Shown: positions 44,492-58,200 of the stretch, piece after piece
Layout: the number at the start of each line of letters is the position of its first letter
How positions within the stretch are numbered: the stretch's first letter is position 1
From: Ascaris suum
Lineage: Eukaryota > Nematoda > Chromadorea > Rhabditida > Ascarididae
Direction: 5' to 3'
Assembly (NCBI GenBank): GCA_013433145.1
Contig: CM024189.1
Span: 806,001 to 870,000, forward strand
Length of the DNA stretch: 64,000 nucleotides
Program-made: the position numbers and the translations under genes
Notes under the pieces: generated by a model
What the model was told of the DNA's origin: nothing
Seen by the model: only the letters and a program-made list of their open reading frames with translations
The model's database searches: none

Positions 44492-47400
44492 TTATAGCGG
44501 TGGAAACTTCTGTGCAAATGCGTCGGGAGATGAAACCTTGATACCAACGAAACATTCGTACGCTTTTAATAGAGCAGTAAAATTAAATACGACGATATGA
44601 GTTGTTATCGAAGTAATTAATAAGCGCCAATTTTAGCGCCCGTCCAGAAAAGATAATGCTAGCAGCATGCACATAGCCGAGTCCTAGGTATCGGCCACAG
44701 ACCGTAAGAAACACAAAGGAGGAAGTATATCTCACACAACATACCTCTACATAAGAACTATTATATCCTACTGGCAGCTTGCCTAGCAATTCTTTTAAAT
44801 AACGCTGCATTTCGTTAAAGGAAGCAGTTTGTGAGATGATTAGACGACTCATAATAACAACATAATCAGAAAGGTTGATCGCTAGCTGAGCGTTTCTCGA
44901 TTACCAAAAAAATAACGCAAAAACGAATTGCTAGAAAAGAAATGACATTCATACTACTGCCAGGAGTACAATCATCGACGTTGCAATCTATGAGCTCAAA
45001 CCGGAAGCACCTGCGTCCCCAAACTTCCACAACCTCCATAAAACGATATGCATTTGTGCTGCCGTATTCTTCGTCAGGAGACGAAAAATGATTGCTGAGC
45101 ATTATATCACGAGCGTTGAACATGATCTCTTCGACGAGGAAACTAAACTGAAAAACAACGCTGTCAAAGCGGGTAATATCGATAATTTTCTTCAAAGTAA
45201 GTGAAGGATAGAGCAGTTTCAATCTTTCATAGAGAGCGCTCTAGCGGTTAGAAGCACATTCCAAGCGACGAGCACTTTCCGCTTCAGTAGCATTCTGACC
45301 GCTACCGATTTTTCGCTTAAGGTCAATTTCCGCTTTATTGCAGCCGTAACATTGCGACAGCAAATGAACAAACAAGTGGTCGCAGGTAAGAAAAGAATTG
45401 ACGGCTGATTACGGAAGGGCTAGTTAGCCTCGACATGTAAGGATGACTCAGTGAAACAGAGAATTACTTTACTCGAATTACTTCTAGAGTGATGCCACGT
45501 GATAAATGTTATAAAGTCGCAAATCAGGCTTGAATGGCCTATGACTGTCATTTATTCAAGTTTTCACAGAGATTGTTGGTTGCATCTTTATTCGCAACCC
45601 ATGCAGCCTGTTCATCCGACACGACCAAAAATAATTCTCCGACTTCTCTGTCAGTGTCACCGCTCCAGGAAATCACTCCCCAACGATTTTCTTCCCCCCC
45701 CCCCCCCCACCCATCTTCTCCCCAACGAAAATCCCCATCCTGCACGATATTAGTCTTAGCGATACCACTTCAATTGTTTAAGCTTTTCATTTTCTTCTGT
45801 ATGTCTTTTATATATGTACGCACATTTCGCCTCTCTTTATAAGGTTTATGCTGCATGTTAAAAATGCTTTCAATAAATCTCCGTTCTCAGTCAATATGCG
45901 ACATTATATGCGCATTCCTATTCCACCCGTTCGATCAACCATTTTCATAAGCCGTCAACATATAACAAATATGCATCATAACGCATTCATAAATTAATTA
46001 AAAACGCCTCTCGCACAAATTATAAAAGATTAAATCTCTCCTCATCGAATCTCTGGAATCGGTAAGCGTTCGGCATAAAAACTATGCTTTTTCTTCCGAA
46101 GGACCTATATAGGTTTATAATTTTATTCGAAGTTTATAGATTAATATGAGAGATAACACAGAATGTCTACTAAATTACATCAGCCAAAATTCAAAATCTT
46201 TCTTCAGTGATTGTCGAATTCAAGCTATAAAACAGTCCAACAGACGCACTTATATATGAGGCTGACATAATGTTCATCGTTCTAGCTAGCTTAGATAAAA
46301 TTTATACAGGAGATCGATGATGAAAATAAACAAGATTACATGACATTATTTGCGACATTTAAACGTCAGGTGAATCGTAAGAGAATGAAATTGAAAAAAA
46401 AAAAGCCAACTGAAGATCCTTCAATGGAATGTACTCGCAGTTATTCTCGCAACCGTTACCTTGAGCGAATGGATACGTCTTTACTGGGTAAATAAAGAAA
46501 GCAACATAGCCATTATAAGTGGCTTAAAGAAATAAAGAAAACACTCATCGACCGTCTTGAATGGCAAAACGACAATCACAACGAAACAATAAAAATAATA
46601 AGAACACTTAAATAATAAAGTTATTTCAGAAGAGAATGCAATGAACTCGCCAATAACCGATCTCGACCTTTGCCGAGAATATTCTACGATACGATAGCAA
46701 ATCGCTAGCAAATGCGAAATTTTTCCGGAGGAAAATCGCTCTTTCGTAGTCTATTTTATTGAACGGAATAACGGACATTCACACTATAACTCTAACAAAA
46801 TGGACGCTACTCTTCAACTAATGAAACTTAGACTTATTGAGGAAGCTCGGACAACGCGAACTTTAGTCGTCACCATTCAAAAGCGATTATCATTTCATAA
46901 GCTTTTAAATCTCCCATACTAGCGAAAACTTTGTTTTACTTACTGTTGATCTTATTTTTATCTATTTCCGACGTTATAATCGCATCGTTCAACGTTTGCG
47001 TGCTATCATCTTCAATGGTATTTTTCGAATGGCTGCCATATTGATTAACCGTTCAGGTCGTTCACCTGACATAACCATTAATCGTTCAGGCCGTTCAGCT
47101 GATATGGCCATTAACCTTTCCAGGTGATTAGCTTAAAGAATGTTCTATAGTAGGAAATAATAGGATGACCGTAGAATGCATAACACGCTCTTTTGCTTGT
47201 GACGGACCACACATATAAACGAACACCGTTTATTGGGGAGAAAGGAAACAACAACAATGCCAAAGCTGTAGACAACGCATATAAGCGCTTTCACAAACCT
47301 TGGTCGCCAACGAATTGAACAACTTTTTGAGCAACTTCAACGACACCGTCATCAATGTGCCCTGAGTGAAGAGCATCGGCAATAAAAAAACAATAACTCA

Positions 47401-48907
47401 ACAACTGCTCCGCAGTTCAACAAACAGCATTGTTTCGTTTACCGGATAACGCAACAAATAAGAACTTGTCACAGATAAGAATTGCATAACGTTAACTCCA
47501 CAATGAAGCTCAATCACCAATGTTCCTATCAGACACTTCTAGTAAGAAGGTCGATCGACCCCTGTAGAGATAAATCTCCACGGAGACAAAATTTAAAAAA
47601 AAAAGAAATGTTCAACGTGACGAAGTGAAAAAAAAAGATTGAAAAAAGAGCTCATGGCTCTCTACAAGAAAAGAAGCGAAACAAGTTGAGTTCTAATTCT
47701 GCCCACAGGAACAGAAATAAAACTCAAGCCGAAGAATAATATGCATGAAAAATTTAGAACAAGAACAAAAAACAGGACAAAAAGCAAGCCAACAAATAAA
47801 CACTGATACATCATTCCAATAATTCAGCCCGAAATCCCACCTTACAAATCAAGGAATTACTGGTAAATACAGCCAGATGGGTTTACAAGGCCCTCGTTTG
47901 CTGCCAGTAACTTCCGAACGGAAATACACGCGTCCACCCTTTTTCTATTCCATACAGCACACATTTCGAACCTTCGCTTTTCCTTGATATAGTCTCGCTC
48001 TACGGAGTATTTCAAGATATATCAGCTAGAAGATAGAATACTTATTCGTTTTCTCTCTGTCACAATAAAAACTGCAGCACGAAACGTCTAAACCTCTAGT
48101 TGATGCCAATTTCCTAAATGATCGCTTTAATGCCCTTTTCTTCTTGACTCGCCTTTCGACCATGCCCCACCAAGCAAGCAAAGCAACGTGAGCGGCGTGT
48201 CAAGGTTAATAAAAACTTCTACTAAGGAAAAAATTAGCTCTAAGAAATTCGACAGTCTAAACTTATAAACTCGTAAGCTAATGCAAGCCTAAAGATATGC
48301 ATCTATAGAAGTATTAAATCTTATGGATGGCCCTCTTCGCGATCGTTCGTAAAATGTTGACTGCGGGATGCTTGCAGTTAAATGAAATAGAGAGAGCATA
48401 AACGATGAACGTGTGGATGTTCATTCAAACAATGATGGGAAGCAAACGAGAGCCTTATGAAACCTTCTGAATTTAATTACCAATGACTTTGATGAGAAAA
48501 AAAGAGATTAGAAAATGTCTCACAAAGAGAGCACTGTGGAATGTAAGGAAGGAGACCACACCCCCTTTGGAAAAAGCAAATGAACCAAACCTGTCAACAA
48601 ATCCGAAATTAGGGAGTCTTCAAAGCCATCATAATCAGGACCCCTGCAACCATAAGTCTTCGCCATGTCCCTACTAAAACCTAATGCCGATATCATATTC
48701 CGGAAATTGTAACAACCGCCCTTCCCTCCCCCTCCTCTCCCCCTCCCCATACAGTGAGACCTCGGAGAAACCATATAGTTTTTTGGGGCGACGGTCAAAA
48801 AAGACTATATAATATTGCAATGCACCCCTTGAATTTTGATAGAATTTTTAGAAGGGGTGTCAACTATTAAACGTCTTCTCCTTATCCATTCGAAAATCCT
48901 CAGCCAT
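44492..48907 (-). CDS. Unidentified gene between TARBP1 and RBM22
   Basis: Exons that look coding: 48907-48873 (MAEDFRMDKEK), 48670-48591 (GPDYDGFEDSLISDLLT), 47361-47299 (HIDDGVVEVAQKVVQFVGDQ), 47009-46944, 46683-46608, a large exon 45404-44980, 44804-44745 (RYLKELLGKLPVGYNSSYVE) and 44536-44492 (SSPDAFAQKFPPL, stop). The first five join in phase, as do the last three. The join between 46608 and 45404 does not, so an exon or another splice site is missing. The large exon holds TCDHLFVHLLSQCYGCNKAE and FQFSFLVEEIMFNARDIML, and contains an in-frame TAG at 45243-45241. That TAG may be a mutation, an assembly error, a hidden intron or true decay. The predicted protein is about 290 aa, acidic at the N-terminus and globular later. 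The second half faintly recalls HORMA-like proteins, but I would not name it. The start lies about 200 bp past the TARBP1 stop. Confidence 0.5.
45694..45708 (-). repeat. Poly-G on minus strand (15 C on plus)
   Basis: C homopolymer on the plus strand within an intron of the unidentified 44.5-48.9 kb gene. Confidence 0.95.
47044..47120. repeat. 33 bp tandem repeat
   Basis: Two full 33 bp units (47044-47076 and 47077-47109) share ATTAA.CGTTCAGG.CGTTCA and a partial third unit follows. They lie in an intron. Confidence 0.75.
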
Positions 48908-48981
48908 AAAACGTATCCAAGAAGTACGACGGCAACTTCCGCAGCCGGAACTCGAACTAGCTTATGTACTTGCTGTGTAAA

Positions 48982-49209
48982 CTGCAATGGGGTTAAAGTT
49001 GAAATATATGGATTAACGGGAAAAAAAGACGAAAAAGGAAGCGGAAACAATCGAAAAGAAATACAATTCTCGCTCCGAGCACTGTATGCAGAGAAAAAAA
49101 AAAAAAAAAAAAAGAATGAAGACAGAAAAAGAAGAAAATTATGAAATAAAGTATGCGAGAGCAATATCGATGGGGGTGCAAAACAGATTGAAAGAAACGA
49201 TATATGAGA
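48982..49209 (-). promoter_or_regulatory. Possible operon intercistronic region with U-rich tract and acceptor
   Basis: Between the TARBP1 stop (49210) and the acceptor CCCCATTGCAG ending at 48982, the minus strand holds a run of about 19 T at about 49090-49110 and further U-rich sequence. It has no AATAAA. In nematode operons a U-rich element and a nearby acceptor precede SL2-type trans-splicing of the downstream gene; the spacing of about 200 bases fits. This is inference from layout. Confidence 0.4.
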
Positions 49210-52200
49210 TCACTTAAAGTAGTTATCTTCGGCGAATTTATGAATGAAGAGAGCACCAGTGACATGCACGTTTAAACTTCTCGTTTGACCCACTTGAGCG
49301 ATTTCGACGCTATGATCTACGTAACGGATATATTCCACCGGTATACCTTCCTTCTCATCTCTGCAAAACAATCACAGATAATTCTCAAAATCTCCTTATA
49401 CGTGCTTCTTAATAACCGACAATTAAACATACCACAAAAGGTGTGACACTAAATGATAATATTCTCGCCGTTCACTTATAAAAAGAATATTTATAATGCA
49501 TTGACAAATTCAAACGCTCAAAGAAGGAAATAAGTCGACGAAAAAAGATAATGCGTCATCCGTTACACTTTAATTTTATTGTTTACCGGAACTCTACTGC
49601 AAAATTTCAATAAGTTCCCTATGATACAAAATATGTTTATCAGCAAAAAAAAAGCAAAAAGCAATAGCAATACTAGCAAAGAAAAGTAACTTAAGTGTGT
49701 AATTACCCGAGCAAAAGAACACATTTACGTGGGAAACGAAACATTGCGAACGACTTGCTATTGGTGGTTTGCTCAGCAGCTATAATCTTATATCCCATTT
49801 TGCGCATCTTGTCCAGATAATCCAAAAGTTCACATGCAGTTACCTGAAAGAGGAGAAAATTAGCGAAACATTTTTTGATCGTTTCCAAATGAATTTGCGT
49901 ATACGCAATCTTCGACAATATATTTGCTTGCCGTGATAATTTTCATATCTTTTAAGTCGATAAAAACTAGAAAGTTTATTTTAACTATTTTGTGCGAGCA
50001 AAATTTTTCTGTTATTTTAGCCTTCTATTATTTGCATCTATTAAACCGATTCAACTGGATATCTCTACGAATTGGCAGGACGTTATCCACAACGCTTTCT
50101 CCCGTCGAATCTTAAAATTGAATTTCTGTTAGGACGTATCGCAAAACTTTTTGGCGATATGACGCCTGGCGAGGAAAGCTCTTCAGTAAAATCCTATCCG
50201 TTTTCCTCAAAGGGAATGAAGAGAGAGAGGGAGAGAGAGAGTGATGGAGGAATTATTTCGCCTCGTGAAGGAAAGGTAACTTCATGGTGCAGATAAGGTT
50301 TCTAAGTAGGGAGCACCACTATGGGCAATGATGTTTCCTTGATGTTCAACTACTGAAATGTCTTTTTCTTTTCCGCGTTTTGAAAGCAAACGTCATTTCA
50401 TTGCAGCAGAAAGTGCAAAGGTCGACAGATACGCCGGCGAGGATAACAGCCTGCGGCACCGGAAAGCTCGGTATCGTCTCGATTAAACTGGTAATGCTTT
50501 ACAGTGTTAGTGTGATTTCGAACTGCCCGGCGCACAGGTGTCTTGGCGAGAGTGCATACGGATTTCACTCGTTTTATGAATTTATGCAGTAGATATTGTG
50601 TGAGAATACTGCAGGTTGAAACTTCCGCTTATATTTTATCATCTTTTGCAAGTACCTGAATGTGCCATGTTGTCTCGATGTTGCGTCTTTGCGTGTACAT
50701 AGAACGTATCGTTGGACAGGTAAACTCATCAGCAACAATTGCCACTGCGAGGAATATGATGAACTTGTAGAATGAAGTGCTGCTATGAATGTTGCGATTT
50801 AATGGTGAGGTCTGAGTGAGCAGTGGTGACATTTCAACTGCGCGAGGTAAATAACTCGCGCAGCAGCCTTATGATGGAGGAGCATGAGTGCCGTTTTGGT
50901 TACGACGGAAACTAAATGACATATGACGCTAACTTATAAAGGTGTTCTGATGTTGAACTGCTTCAAAAAGGTGTTAATAATTAAAATCTCATCTGTATCC
51001 CACCTTCCAAACATAGCAACACCATTCTATCATCAACTGCCACAACTATTCGAACGTTTTGACGCTCACTGAGCGCTTTCTCTCTTTTCGCAATATGTAA
51101 GCATATTAATTCAGACAGCAGTAATTTTTTGGCGAAGACTTTGCAAGTGGAGAATTTTGCAACGAAGAGAATAGATTGATCAGTTTTGTCGAAACGGAAG
51201 AACAATATCAAATAATAGAGCGCGAGTTGATTTTTTTTGGCCTTCAGAAACACAGCACTATAGTAAAACTCAATAAGAAGTAAACCGACGTCGTGTTATA
51301 TATATATGAAAGCAGCGTGTTATAAAATAGCACACTCTATAGAGGCATCATCGATCGGTATGGGGAACGGAAACTAAACGCGTTGAAATCATGTTCTGAA
51401 ATGGACAGTCTCATATTTCATCGAACTGAACAGACATCTTCCCTTCACATGAAATCCTCTTTCTAAAACTGTTTAAACAACACTAAGGTTGCTATAAGAA
51501 AGGATCCAGCATCGTGCAATGCCGAGTTTTCCTCAAAAAAACGGCAAGGAATAGGAAATCCCATCGCTCCAAACACCACTTTCAAATTCCTATTAAAACA
51601 AAGAGAAATGCTGCAAGCACGGTGGAATAATTTATGCAAACCTGTTCAATTTCAATCCAGTTCTCGGAAGACAAGCTCAATGACTTGAAAGTACGATCCT
51701 CGACGATGCGCGAGTTTGCAAGAACCAGCTTTTCAGCACCGAAAATTTCACTTGTTCGACATAGACCTGACAAATAGAGATGATTGCATTCACTCCAGCG
51801 ACAAAACTGTCGAGAATGCTATACAATAAGCGATTTAGGCATTTCTGCTCAACAATTTGACGCAACCTAATCACATGAACTTGTAAACGCCAATAACTGT
51901 TTCCAACTAGAAATAGACTAAAACCATTATGTGGAAGAAGATAGCATTAGCTATCAGCAAGTAAACATGAGCATGAAGTGGAAGAAAAGAAGATAAACGA
52001 GTCCCGTCTAGTTACAGTGCCCTGTATGCTTAAATTGTGTTCTATGCGACAACAAGGTTCATTCTCCTTCAGTGGATTCCATGTTGATAGTTTTTGCAGT
52101 CTGCAGGTTAACGCATACGCGTGTAAACTTTTAAATCCTACTGTTCATTACTCTTTTATCAACTTTAGAGTATCAGAAGGACGGTAGAGAGATGCGGCAT

Positions 52201-55200
52201 AGACCCCAAATTTCATAGATAGCTGCAAAGTAGGATACGCAAATAATGCGGTTGCAAACTAGAGATGAATTGTTTTCACAACAAAACAAATGAAGTGATG
52301 CGTAAAGATGAAATAAAATAAGAATTTGCCTCGAAACAACATTACACTCTCAAATGGTGAAGGAATCGCTTCATCGACAAACCATTCAACTCATCAAATT
52401 TAAATCAGTCTGTAATAACTTAATCTGCATATCGCTTCAATGTTAATAAATAAAACCCCATCTGACACAGCACAATTTTCTTAGTAGTTAAGTAGTGCCA
52501 CTGATGAAGCTCAATTTTCAACGGCTTATGAGCATTGAAAATCTTCAAGTTCTCATTCTACCCGCGGGCAATCCCCTCGGTCTCCCTCTTACATATGAGC
52601 GCCATTCCTAGATCCAGTTTTGAAATACTTTAAAAAGGATCAGAACCTCCGAGATTAGCTGGCTTTTTAACGAGCGTAGCAACCACAATCAGCGAAGTGC
52701 CCTCAGGTCGTTTCCACTTGCCTCTGAAGACATTCAATTTGCGCTGTAAGGGCTCATCGGCCTCCTCGACTGTGTCATCATCCTCATCGACTCTATCACG
52801 CTGGCCGAACTGCTTCACGGGACCTGCAATCCCCTCTCTTCAAAGCTGCCCTCAACAAAGCTCTAACTGAAAACGATGAATAGGTCGCGTACTACTACAT
52901 CTGTAGTTTCTTAAGTGAAAATGCTATGTGAAAGAACGGCAAATCAGAAGTAAAGTGCCCCACAAACGTTCACTTCTTAGCCAATTTGACTTTGCATGTG
53001 CCTGAACGCTAAATGCAATCAACTCTAGGCTAACCGGTGAAATTATAGCTATCCCATATTAGATGCGCCCAACGACACAGCTAGATCACTAAGCACTGCT
53101 ATACTACTACACGTACAAGAAGACATTGTTGCATAATTGATGCCTTCCTGCAAACTTGCTGATCGATAGCTCACTAAGGATTAGTGTTGCGCTGCGCATC
53201 CTGGTTTATCCAAGACCTTTGTAACTCTTGCCACCATCGCTGTGATACTCCAAATTCAATCCAAGCGCAGGCTGCCAAAAACAATAACAAAATTGCGCTT
53301 GGTAACAAGCCTGGTGCAATTTGCCAACATGCAAAGTTCAACGAATATGAGCGATGGTGTTCAAATCACCTTTGAAATGACTGGCGAGATGAATCGCCAT
53401 TAAGGTATAAGCGAAATTCTCTCTCATTGTAACCTAACGAAAAATAAACGCATCATATCTCTAAACACCTCAAATTCACCTTTCCACCTGCAATCAAATA
53501 TTGACAATACTAACACCTATCAACCCAGTAGCAAATCCGGCTAGTGCTTCGAAATATGTGAAGTTAATATGCGTTGTCTTTATTTTACGAGCTAAGACTG
53601 AATGCGATTATTCTCGCCGACAGATGGGTCGCTGTATCGAAGCATAACCTCAATTCTGCTTTCTCTCATAAGATCCCTTTCGTCCTAAGTTTCCACCAAT
53701 GAATCTATGAATCCATGAATCCAAGCTGCTGTAACCGCACAAGCAACACACCTGAATAGATCAGAGACGGCGAGTTGTTGAACTCCTCATCAAAACAAAC
53801 GGACCGAATTGGGCTAGAACCGCTGTGCGATCGACAAATACTCACTGGAATGGTCTCGTCATATGGCATGCCCGTTTTTACTGGGAAAGTTTCCAGTATA
53901 GTCTGAAATACGAAAAAGAAACTCCATTTCGTAACAAAACATGTTGGACAGTGCTCTGTGAAATATAGCACAATATGTGTTCTATACAAAAGTAGCTCAA
54001 TGCACATAAAAATAATTCTTGAAGCGTTCTCTGAAGTACTCTCAAAATGGAGATGCTGTCTGACTACAAAGATGTGAGCTCTTCTTAATTTATCTCCTGC
54101 AACAATGTTCCAAGGTTACTGCTAAATCACAGCATGCTGATCATCGCTATGAGGGTTTGAGGTTCCGAAGTGATGACAGCTTTTCTAATAAGATGCCGTT
54201 TGACTTTTCGTTATCGGAACTCATAAACAACAGTCTCTCGAACTTCTCTCTAAAACTAAAGGTCACAAGCATCCGAATACCTTGCTAGCCCCACCATCCT
54301 GTTTAACGCTTCTTGATAGACGATACCGCAAAACCTTTTCATATCCTGTCCGCATCATTTTCCTATCTCATCTCAAGTAGAAGAGTTTTCCAATTGCGTC
54401 AGAATATTTCGTTAGCGGAGAACAATTCAAAGAAACTCAATGCAACTCTTTGGAGATTTGAACATGGAAGAGGAAGGGGATTAAAGCTTATACACAAAGA
54501 GCCGAAAAGCGAATGAAAAACCAACAGCAATGAAAGAAGAGCAAAGAAAACAACACAATAAGAGCATGCTCATGCAATAATCTATGAACACCGACAATAC
54601 AAAGCTCTAAAACAGCAGCATGATCAGCTAATTACCTGCAAAGTGAAGTGATTTTCAGCGTGGAAATGGCCGAAATAGAAATCGTCACATAGATTCTCGA
54701 TTATTCGTCTCGCGTTGCTAGAAATAGACTCGTTAACACATCGCATAGAAACACATTTCAATTCTTAGTCCCCTTCGCATCCTTACTAACAGCTTTACTC
54801 ACAAACCGCCTCTCAAGAGCATCCCTCAACACGCTAATACTGCATTGGAATCAGCACTGATAGAAAAAATCACATCACTGCCACGAAGAAAAGTTCGATG
54901 GCATTTGGATGGATATCCTACAACTCCGAAGGACTCCCTCTCCTCAATCAGGAGAACAAATCGCGCCTATAGCGGTGAAGGCGAGAAAAAAATAAAAGAA
55001 AGAATAAACAAACCCTTTAGAGCTATTCGGCGTCTCTTTTACCTCCCACTGTTTTAAAACGAATAATTTTTTAAAACTGTTTGTCCATAGCCAACAGATC
55101 CAAAAACATCAACATCAACAAACCCATTGCTCTCCGCATTGAACTGAGTGACTTTTTGCAACCAGGGTAGTTTCGCCTGTGTCTCCTCATTCGCTAGAGG

Positions 55201-58200
55201 CCATAAGCACTTTATCGCAGCAATTGCCGAACATCGCACCGAAAAATTCTGTGCGGTACACCATGGAAGAAACAGCATGAAGCAGCGTTCGAACAACTCC
55301 TACAGCATAAATGACTTAATTGTAGAAGAACAGCTTCATAAGTGTATCATTTTCTATGCCCCCCTCATATGACCAAATACGAGCCATCAATCAGATGCCT
55401 TCTCAACAACACTCGAAAATAATGCTCTGTAAACATAAAGCTGTTTTCGATGTATGGGGATTTTCGAGTTTTCGAGGGCAGAAAAATAAACGGCAAAAGT
55501 TCCAGCGGAGCAAAGAAAACAAGTTCTAAAAAACTCAGCACCTGGGTTCCCCAACGGCAGGGTTTCTCAAGAGCTAGGACTTTTCTTGCGAAAAACCGAA
55601 GATATAGGATTAATAGCCTATGTGGGTCGATAGCCAAATCATACTCAGTTCGATGTTTTCCGTAAGTGCTTGAAAAAATTTGAACAAAAATACTGACATG
55701 CAAGAGGAAATATTGTGGTTACTGATGATCCGCAGAACACCTTGAATTAAAGGTGTTTAGGGCAGAATTTTGTGATTTTATGGCATATTTTTGATTTCGG
55801 GTGAGTGCGACGTATTTCTGCCGGCGAGGTAAAGTACTCTTTGATAAGCAAGCATACCAAATAAGAACATTTCTTTTCAAATTGCTTGTGAACTCTCAAG
55901 GTTCTTAGCGAAATCTGCATAACAGCACAGGTAAACGAATGCTAGTAGTGCCATAAACGAATGCACAGGTAAAGTCATAAAAATAACGCAACGCTTAAAG
56001 GTCACTAAATGCAGTTGTGTCAATCGAGATGGGTCCTCCATTCAGGTGCAAAAAAGGGAGATCACAATTCGCAGAAACCTGTGCGAGAATGGAAAGGATG
56101 CAACAGCCCAAATGTCCGAGACGTGCATACGCTCGCAAAAAATATGATAGAAAACAACGCTTGCCTGTGAGTTCTTGACCTTAGCGACATGCATGATTAT
56201 ATTGATCCACGAAGATACGCTTCCAATTCTCGTCCTTGCCAACTAAACAATCGATACCGATAAAAAAACTAACTGACATCAAAAGTGACGTTGGCTGGAA
56301 AGTCGCGAAAGTCGCCAAAGACGACAATTAGAATACAAAAGCCATACCGGACGCTTAGATGGACAGCACTATTGACTTAAATGGAATCTCAATTAAGGTG
56401 AATAGAATTTTGAGCAAAATATAGAGATTTTATTAAAGCTTATAGATTCAAGTAAACAACAACAACAATGTTTCTTACATCTCCACAATGAAAAATCCCA
56501 CTATTTCTTCCAGAAATAAGCAAAACTTTGTCTCAAAAACTAGATCTATGCAAGAGGTAATGAGCACAACAAGTGATTGCACCTATGCGCCAGTATGTAC
56601 ACTATCATCAACTTTCACTTTTCGATAGGTGTTATCCGTAAATACACAAGGATGTTTTTCTTTATTCAACAATTATATACAATCTGAAGAGTTATTGTTA
56701 GTCAAAAGCGAAAAAAAGTGTGATGCCTCCTACATCATCTTTAACAGATGCTTCATAGGAACAAAAGATTGCTAGTAAACTTTAACTGGCAGCAGTTAAA
56801 ATATGTGTGAAATTTAACATCCCGCAGAAGCTCGTGGGTTGTCTCTTCTCCCATCGGTGTGGGGCGATAGTAAAGGAGGATGCTTCCCTGAAACTATGAA
56901 TCGCCCCTCTCATCACTTTCCCTTCGTCTTTTATAGCAGCCCTATTTAAAAATACGTGATAAATTGTTAACAACACTCAAAGTACATACGTCCCTCTCCA
57001 TTTCGATGAAGTGATCGAAAGCCTCATTATGGTAGATAAAAATCCGCACAAGGATCAACTCGACGAGCAGTCTGGTGGAAGGCTGTTGCGCTTGATCGGT
57101 AAGAAACAACTCGCAGTACGCAAGCACCTCGCCGATACTCGCCTGCATTAGAAACAACCTATGCTTCAAAATGTTCGTGCTTCGCAATGTGCATATGGAG
57201 TCATTTTTTTAGCGTTCAATAGCGTATGGGACCCACCGATGAGATTCGTGGTCCACCTAACCTGGTATGTGTGCAGGCTGTCATATGAGTGAGTACGATT
57301 CTGTTCCTGTTCTCAACAACGCTGCCCCTCAAGGCTGCTAGCAAGGACGGGTCAGTGCCAAGAGGACGCATTAGTGGTCAGAAAAGACATTCGAGTTTTT
57401 TTTGGATATCTCTCTACCAGACGAACAGCGACCAAATGCACACCAGCTTACTACCCACCTCGCAGTCTCCTACCAGCTGGCTGGCTACATGCAACCCAGC
57501 AAATGAATAGACAACTGGTAAATGTACAGCTAGTTTGGCCAGAAGAAAGACAACATAGCTAAAAGTACACCGCACTGTCCATCGAGTTTATGAGTACATA
57601 CAAGCTCCACGCGATAGTTTCGTTGGTCAGCGAAGCATAATGCTCTAAGTTTGATAAGTAGGTAAACACCAGCAAGTGGCTTCCTTTGGCATTGATTTGG
57701 GTTGCATCGGAGAACGAATAATAAATAGAACAAGAACTCACCTTATCAAGCGTGTCCAAAATCAGCAGTAGCAACTGCATTAAGCGTGTTTGCTGTCGAT
57801 GTGGCAACGATAACGCGAACGACCTGAAACTTAACTGTATAAAGGAATGGAAATTGTATAAATCACAAAACACAAATCGACGTAACGGAATACTCCAATG
57901 GCAACGACAGTGTTCGCCGCACGAACAATACAAATCTCACAACATTTGCAACAGTTTCCCATGAAAAAAAAATGCAAAATACGAAAAGCACCACGAAAAT
58001 TAATCTGCTCAGACGATTCGTTTTTTTTTTGGAGAAACTGGATATCGGGAGACAGATGAAGGAAAAAATTCTCTTTTGGCGATTCAGAATAGAAATTCTG
58101 TGTTAACTTAACTCGTTCATCTGCCTCCCTATACACCACCTTCGAAACAGCGTAATAATAATTCCCTCTCTCTCTCTCTCAAAAAAAAAAGCTGATACGA

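Noticed and set aside
44346..44555. Minus ORF of 69 codons as the last exon of the unidentified gene
   Set aside because: The phase that follows from exon 44804-44745 reads a different frame, stopping at 44492.
45499..45842. Proline-rich plus-strand ORFs
   Set aside because: They come from the 15-base C tract and its surroundings; no splice signals support them.
48993..49265. 90-codon minus ORF rich in Phe and Ser
   Set aside because: It overlaps the TARBP1 last exon in another frame and runs through the poly-T tract.
57559..57933. 124-codon minus ORF as one TARBP1 exon
   Set aside because: Strong acceptor and donor signals split it into two short exons with an intron between 57742 and about 57642.
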